Shown: one piece after another, positions 21,101-23,650 of the stretch | Numbering within the stretch: position 1 is the first letter of the stretch | Layout: every line of letters starts with the position of its first letter | NCBI GenBank assembly: GCA_019648995.1 | Contig: BLXT01004061.1 | Location: forward strand, 2,429,857-2,453,506 | Direction of reading: 5' to 3' | Length of the DNA: 23,650 bases | From: Plakobranchus ocellatus | Taxonomy: Eukaryota; Mollusca; Gastropoda; Plakobranchidae | Notes under the pieces: model-generated | Database searches by the model: none | What the model was told of the DNA's origin: nothing | What the model saw: only the letters and a program-made list of their open reading frames with translations | Program-made: the position numbers and the translations under genes

Positions 21101-23481
21101 ACTGAAAGAGAGAGAAAGACATAGAGAGAAATGGCAGGTGCATCAAATCTCTGAAGTGCTTTCTTTGTGACTTGGGACTTCAGAGTTTTGATGTGCCTGC
21201 TATCAATGTATAGATATTGTTATACATACATGAATGAAACAGAACTGACCTATAAAACCAAGGGTAGAGAACTCGAGCATAATCCACTCTTCTTTCTGTT
21301 GCTTGGCAAAAGTGATCATGATTGTGAGGTAGCCTGGCTTGGCTATAACATCATCCTCCATCTGGAATTCAATGGAAAAAAATCGTGAACATTTAAACAT
21401 GGAGCAAGGTGAGGCGTTAGGTGTTGATTGAAATGAAAATGATAATTCTTATATAAATAATAATATTATTAAATTATTCTACCGATAAAATAAAAGGTTG
21501 AAGGAGTGATATCGAGTGAGAGAGAGAGAGAGAGAGAGAGAGAAAGTTAGATTTCAGTGCATATAGCCTGTGTTCAATAGCTGATCTCAGGCTCTCAGGC
21601 CCTACAGCAGGCTAGAACATCAGTGGAAGGGCTTGAATTTCCAACAGGCTCCCTCCAGATTTCAGGGCTAGCCTTCCAGAGAACACAACGATCAAGAGTC
21701 AGTCTCATTAAATATTTTGCAAGTCAGCGAAGTATTAGCTAACCACACTCTTCAACCACAAACAATTCATTCTATCTGCTACATCTCGTAAGTCAGTCTC
21801 ACACAGGTGAGGCCAGAAGCGAGCCCTTTAAGGTCGGAACCCATTCTTACAGCCACACAGTACATGGAACATTTGCCCTCCCCCCCACTCTCTCATGCTC
21901 CTTTCAAGTGGCATGGAACCTGTTGCAAATGCCTACAAGTCAGTGAAGGTACTTAAAAAAAAAGTTTTCTCTTTCAACTAGAAGTCTTGGGGAAGCATTG
22001 GAATTGCGTATTGAGAAAAAAGTATCATATTTAAATTAAGACCAATTGGTCAAGCAAAAATCGAAATTCCATGAACTATTAACCTTCAACTCCTAAACAA
22101 AGATATTAAAGTAGAGAGCAAAAAAACTACAAGATAAGGACTTCTTGTAGGATCTCTTCAATATCATGCTTCCATTAAGACTTCAATACAGTCCAAGTCA
22201 GTCTCAAAACCTGTAGCTTAAGGATGTCATTGAGAACTCACCTGTACATAATACATGGCTCTTGGTCTGCTGTGCAGCATAAGGAAAGCGTAGTCCAGAT
22301 TCTGTTTTGTTCGCCACCTGAAAGATATTACCACAGATATCACTCATTCTGCATCACTTACACTAAAAAGTAAAAGAAGAAGAGTTCTTTGAAGGAGAAC
22401 AACAGACAGTGAAATGAGAAATCAATATATATATATATTTTACGATCCAGAATGATATTTGCTTAAATGAGCAAGGTGTGAAAAATAAAAACCTGCAAAA
22501 GCTTTTGGTACTCTCTCGATGATAATAGTACTAAACATCCAATTCCTACTACAATTTACAATTAAAAAAAAAAATAGAAAAGGCATGAAAGAGACTATAA
22601 TAGAGCAAAATCTTGGTGATTTATTATTTTCTAACACCTCTTTATTGTTACTGACAATGTTCTTTGTCATTAGTCATAGAAGATTAATTTTGTGTGCATA
22701 TAACCTGTCAACAAATAGGTGACCTCGTATTTTCAGCCCCCCATCAGGCCAGTGTGTCAGTGGCAGCCTCCAACTACGAAACACATAAAAAACGCCTCTT
22801 TGCAGTCTTAGGCCAGGGTTGCTAACCTTTGAGCCACCTATGACCACTCCGGGGCTGTCAGGAAAAAAAAATACCTACTACGCCCACTTTCTTGTCACTT
22901 TTGATACATTCATGCAATATCCGATTCTGGTTATAAATTGCAATACATAAAAAATAGACATATTTACAAATGACAATCTACATGTACGAAAGAGGCTTAA
23001 AAAAAACTGATGAAACTTCATAATTCTTTTTCGTTCAAAGCCTGCTTAACGTCGCTACCACTGCCACTTTCACGAGCGTTTGAAGAGGACTTTTGTAAAA
23101 CCTAAGGAAAATAAATTATACTTCTACTTCTACTAAATCCACAACAATCTTGTCTAGTCTTTTGTGTCCTATCCCTCTGAGATAGCGAAAGACCTAGGAC
23201 TCTGATTAAAATACCTTTTACAGAGATAAAAACTCGCCAGCCTACAAAAAAGACGAACATAATGTCCTAACCAACACTCCCACACTTATGTAATACTGTT
23301 AACGTCCGTGTACAATGCATGAGAAAACAGGCTTAGGAGACTAAAGGAGAGTAGAGAGCAGTGTTACTTGACTCGCTCCTTCGTGTCGCCGAACGTCTCC
23401 TTGAGGTTGTCCAGATTGGGATAGAAGCCCGCGGGCGGCACAATCACCTCCAGCAGGCCAGAGTCTAAGGACTGGGGAAAA
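15297..23481 (-). CDS. MGAT4: MGAT4A/B-type N-acetylglucosaminyltransferase IV, 3' part
   Basis: Seven exons (A 23368-23481, B 22242-22317, C 21250-21361, D 19655-19785, E 18502-18609, F 16353-16546, G 15297-15681) join with matching phases into about 372 residues. They align collinearly with vertebrate MGAT4A/B from mid-catalytic domain to the end. Known family role: a GT54 type II Golgi enzyme (EC 2.4.1.145) that transfers GlcNAc from UDP-GlcNAc in beta-1,4 linkage to the alpha-1,3 mannose arm of N-glycans. Diagnostic blocks are [34 protein letters not shown] (acidic metal/UDP-sugar motif), [28 protein letters not shown] and [10 protein letters not shown]. The last two exons form the C-terminal lectin-like domain described for GnT-IV. 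The cytosolic tail, membrane anchor and N-terminal catalytic half lie off the right edge. No disabling change is seen. The A versus B paralogue is not resolvable; the MGAT4C/D types fit less well. Confidence 0.95.
15682..16352 (-). other. MGAT4 intron F-G
   Basis: 671-bp GT-AG intron, AT-rich with A11 at 16168-16178. No repeat or gene recognised. Confidence 0.8.
16353..16546 (-). CDS. MGAT4: MGAT4 exon F (start of lectin-like domain)
   Basis: Reads [19 protein letters not shown], then [20 protein letters not shown] and [17 protein letters not shown]. The vertebrate MGAT4A pattern is HVNPPAEV, TLEKTYMGEDFFWA, GDYILFKFDKPVNVE. The acceptor is GTTTCTCTAG. The donor is AGAAAA/GTGAGA, leaving two bases of a Lys codon. 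This is the linker plus first strands of the C-terminal beta-sandwich. The intron above (16547-18501) contains the piggyBac-like end. Confidence 0.94.
16547..17198 (-). other. MGAT4 intron E-F, 3' portion
   Basis: AT-rich intron sequence with A-runs at 16628 and 16681 and a G8 run near 16735. Nothing else recognised. Confidence 0.7.
17199..17400 (+). mobile_element. piggyBac-like transposon end with repeated subterminal motifs
   Basis: TTAA (17199-17202) is followed at once by CCCTATCCGTACGAGG. The core TATCCGTACG recurs with changes at 17206, 17233, 17287 and 17350. The last three copies are each followed by GGGTAAC or GAGGTAAC and then a C-rich complement (GTGCCCCC, CAACCCCC, CACCCC), so each unit can fold on itself. 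TTAA target sites, CCC-beginning termini and GGGGT...ACCCC subterminal repeats are features of piggyBac-like elements and their short derivatives. The matching opposite end (CGTACGGATAGGGTTAA) was not found to the right, so this is a single end or its partner has decayed. No transposase frame is seen. Confidence 0.55.
17401..18360 (-). other. MGAT4 intron E-F, middle portion
   Basis: AT-rich sequence that may partly belong to the piggyBac-like element. TGACCTCAGGTCA at 17421-17433 is a 13-bp palindrome. No exon. Confidence 0.5.
18361..18484 (-). repeat. Purine-rich tract (pyrimidine-rich in MGAT4 sense)
   Basis: Roughly 120 bp that is mostly A and G on the + strand (GAGAGGAAGG, GGAGGAGGAG, GAGAGTGAGAGACAGACAGA), interrupted by few pyrimidines. 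On the transcribed sense it is CU-rich with repeated UCUCU and UCUGUCU, beginning 18 nt inside the intron after exon E's donor. Such tracts can bind PTB-type splicing regulators or adopt triplex structures; neither is demonstrated. Confidence 0.6.
18502..18609 (-). CDS. MGAT4: MGAT4 exon E
   Basis: Exactly 36 codons, [18 protein letters not shown] and [18 protein letters not shown], matching vertebrate KHCDRQK, RFRPSLFQHVG and SSLSGKIQKL. It ends the catalytic domain. The acceptor is AAATCCACAG and the donor is CTGAAG/GTGGGT. A CT-rich stretch on the sense strand (18361-18484) begins 18 bases into the next intron. A SINE lies 92 bp upstream of the acceptor, in the preceding intron. Confidence 0.95.
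18701..18851 (-). mobile_element. tRNA-derived SINE, copy 1 (best preserved)
   Basis: In - strand sense it starts GGGGCGTCGG, has A-box sequence TGGCTCAGTGGTTAGC (18841-18826) and B-box sequence GGTTCGAGCCC (18787-18777), then a non-tRNA body ending in an A-rich tail (ACACAAAAA). It is flanked by a 16-bp target-site duplication with two mismatches: TGTTCAAATGAGGAGG (18685-18700) and TGTTAAAATGAGGAAG (18852-18867). The region downstream of the B box cannot pair with the 5' end as an acceptor stem, so it is not a functional tRNA. It sits in the intron between exons D and E, sense with MGAT4. Confidence 0.88.
18868..19654 (-). other. MGAT4 intron D-E, remainder
   Basis: AT-rich intron, A-runs at 19075-19086 and 19260-19268. 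No exon or repeat recognised. Confidence 0.7.
19655..19785 (-). CDS. MGAT4: MGAT4 exon D
   Basis: Encodes [18 protein letters not shown], then [17 protein letters not shown] and EKDA. The vertebrate counterpart has KMFQAPDL and [21 protein letters not shown], so the second half is nearly identical. The acceptor is ACCTTGCAG and the donor is GATGCG/GTACGT. The intron above (19786-21249) carries the 31-bp minisatellite and a (TC)n tract. Confidence 0.95.
19893..20008 (+). repeat. 31-bp degenerate minisatellite, about 3-4 copies
   Basis: Units start with GAATTAATAT or TAATTAATAT at 19924, 19955 and 19986 (period 31), each continuing with CTTGA and ATACTGCTA or ATATTG. A more diverged partial unit precedes them from 19893 (TTAAAATACTTCTATTGCAG). 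It lies in the intron between exons C and D. Confidence 0.75.
20009..21064 (-). other. MGAT4 intron C-D, middle portion
   Basis: Mostly AT-rich. A GC-richer block at 20475-20600 contains the small hairpin GGTCT-CTTA-AGACC (20506-20519) and AAAGGCGGCGAGG. It looks unlike the surrounding intron and may be an old element fragment. No frame or family is recognised. Confidence 0.4.
21065..21095 (+). repeat. (TC)15 microsatellite
   Basis: Perfect TC run followed by T6 and then, after ACTGAA, by a short GAGAGAGA stretch (21107-21129) that could pair with it. Confidence 0.92.
21250..21361 (-). CDS. MGAT4: MGAT4 exon C (acidic catalytic motif)
   Basis: Begins [12 protein letters not shown], equivalent to LEDDIIVKQNYF of vertebrate MGAT4A, the DxD-like acidic cluster expected to bind the metal and UDP-sugar. 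It continues [16 protein letters not shown], a near match to the vertebrate EEWMILEFSQLGFIG. The acceptor is GAATTCCAG and the donor is ATAG/GTCAGT. The exon ends with one base of the Gly codon completed by exon D. The initial Met is an internal residue, not a translation start. Confidence 0.95.
21518..21543 (+). repeat. (GA)13 microsatellite
   Basis: Perfect GA run in the intron between exons B and C, immediately beside SINE copy 2. Confidence 0.92.
21555..21690 (-). mobile_element. tRNA-derived SINE, copy 2 (degenerate)
   Basis: Shares with copy 1 the tail region (GCATATAGCCTG against GTATAGCCAG), the CTGATCTCAGGC and CTCAGGCCCT block, and the B-box region GGGCTTGAATTTCCAAC (from GGGCTCGAACCCGCAAC). 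It is followed by CTCCAGATTTCAGGGC (CTGCAGATCTTAGGGC in copy 1). The A-box end is poorly preserved. Same orientation as copy 1. Edges are approximate and no target duplication was identified. Confidence 0.75.
21700..22241 (-). other. MGAT4 intron B-C, remainder
   Basis: No exon. The 10-mer GTCAGTCTCA occurs at 21698, 21792 and 22197, all in the same direction. Confidence 0.6.
22242..22317 (-). CDS. MGAT4: MGAT4 exon B
   Basis: A 76-base exon: one base completing Lys, then [16 protein letters not shown] and RPRAMYYVQ. Human MGAT4A reads [14 protein letters not shown] and IYYIQ here, so the WRTKQNLDY block is invariant. The acceptor is ATATCTTTCAG and the donor is CAG/GTGAGT, both consensus. 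It leads in phase 0 straight into the acidic motif of exon C. It is too short for a simple open-frame search. Confidence 0.94.
22425..22438. repeat. (AT)7 microsatellite
   Basis: Perfect AT run in the intron between exons A and B. Confidence 0.8.
22687..22855 (-). mobile_element. tRNA-derived SINE, copy 3
   Basis: Aligns with copy 1 over its length: GTGTGCATATAACCTG tail, AGGTGACCTC, CCATCAGGCCAG, TTTGCAGTCTTAGG, and GTTGCTAACCTTTGAGCCACC (A box in - sense: TGGCTCAAAGGTTAGC). The B-box region has decayed (AGCCTCCAACTACGAAAC). Same orientation as the other two. The 5' edge near 22850-22855 is approximate. Confidence 0.78.
22856..23367 (-). other. MGAT4 intron A-B, 5' portion
   Basis: Intron sequence without recognised features, AT-rich apart from short patches near 23040-23080. 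Confidence 0.7.
23368..23481 (-). CDS. MGAT4: MGAT4 exon A
   Basis: Encodes [18 protein letters not shown], then [19 protein letters not shown], matching the human MGAT4A segment with SSGLVEVISPP and [13 protein letters not shown]. The acceptor GTCCATCCAG precedes 23481 after a T9CC-rich tract. An alternative acceptor, TTTTCCCCAG, would start the exon at 23471 and drop FPQ. I prefer 23481 because FPQ aligns with FSK of the vertebrate protein without a gap. The donor is GTCAA/GTAACA, leaving two bases of a Lys codon. The intron below is 22318-23367. Confidence 0.92.
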
Positions 23482-23623
23482 CTGGATGGACAGATGGAGC
23501 CAGGGAGGAAAAAAAAAGTATGTAATAAGATTTTTATTTTTGGTTTTGGCGGGCTTGCAGGGGCGAGAAAAAGGGGAAGAGAGACACATTAAGAGAACAT
23601 TTTGAAGAAAACTGGGAATATGA

Positions 23624-23650
23624 TTTTTTTTTTTTTTTTTTTTTGGGGGG
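23624..23650. repeat. Poly-T followed by G6 at the window edge
   Basis: T21 (23624-23644) runs into G6, where the window ends. The homopolymer pair may be real intron sequence or a low-quality assembly edge. No exon lies between 23482 and this point. Confidence 0.6.

Noticed and set aside
23341-23589. 82-residue - strand reading
   Set aside because: A different frame from the one matching MGAT4; it crosses intron sequence on both sides of exon A.

Overview
The window is AT-rich, intron-containing animal DNA: GT-AG introns, runs of A and T, long dinucleotide microsatellites, and remains of small transposable elements. A lophotrochozoan invertebrate, perhaps a gastropod mollusc, fits the overall texture, but that is inference; the sequence proves only a metazoan-type nuclear genome. 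No prokaryotic gene, rRNA, functional tRNA or CRISPR array is seen.

Layout. (1) 165-1359, + strand: three exons forming the 3' end of a protein-coding gene whose 5' part lies off the left edge. They join in one frame and end in TGA. I do not recognise the product; its beta-rich composition is weakly PLAT/C2-like. (2) 1360-15296: about 14 kb without a convincing gene. It holds a degenerate tetranucleotide tract (1988-2388), several (TA)n and (CA)n microsatellites, two adjacent hairpins (4239-4313), a candidate hAT-type DNA transposon with 13-bp terminal inverted repeats (6659-7875), and a nearly perfect 40-bp x 3 minisatellite (9467-9586). Part of this stretch is probably 3' UTR of one or both flanking genes. 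(3) 15297-23481, - strand: seven consecutive exons of an MGAT4A/B-type N-acetylglucosaminyltransferase (GT54), covering the second part of the catalytic domain and the C-terminal lectin-like domain. The 5' exons lie off the right edge. Its introns hold three copies of a tRNA-derived SINE, all in the sense direction, one end of a piggyBac-like element (17199-17400), a 31-bp minisatellite, a purine-rich tract and (TC)n/(GA)n microsatellites.

The two genes are convergent and nothing suggests a functional link. MGAT4 enzymes act in the Golgi on N-glycan branching. The main open points are the identity of the left-hand gene and the true 3' end of the MGAT4 coding region, where a perfect GTAAGT donor follows directly after the last conserved residues.
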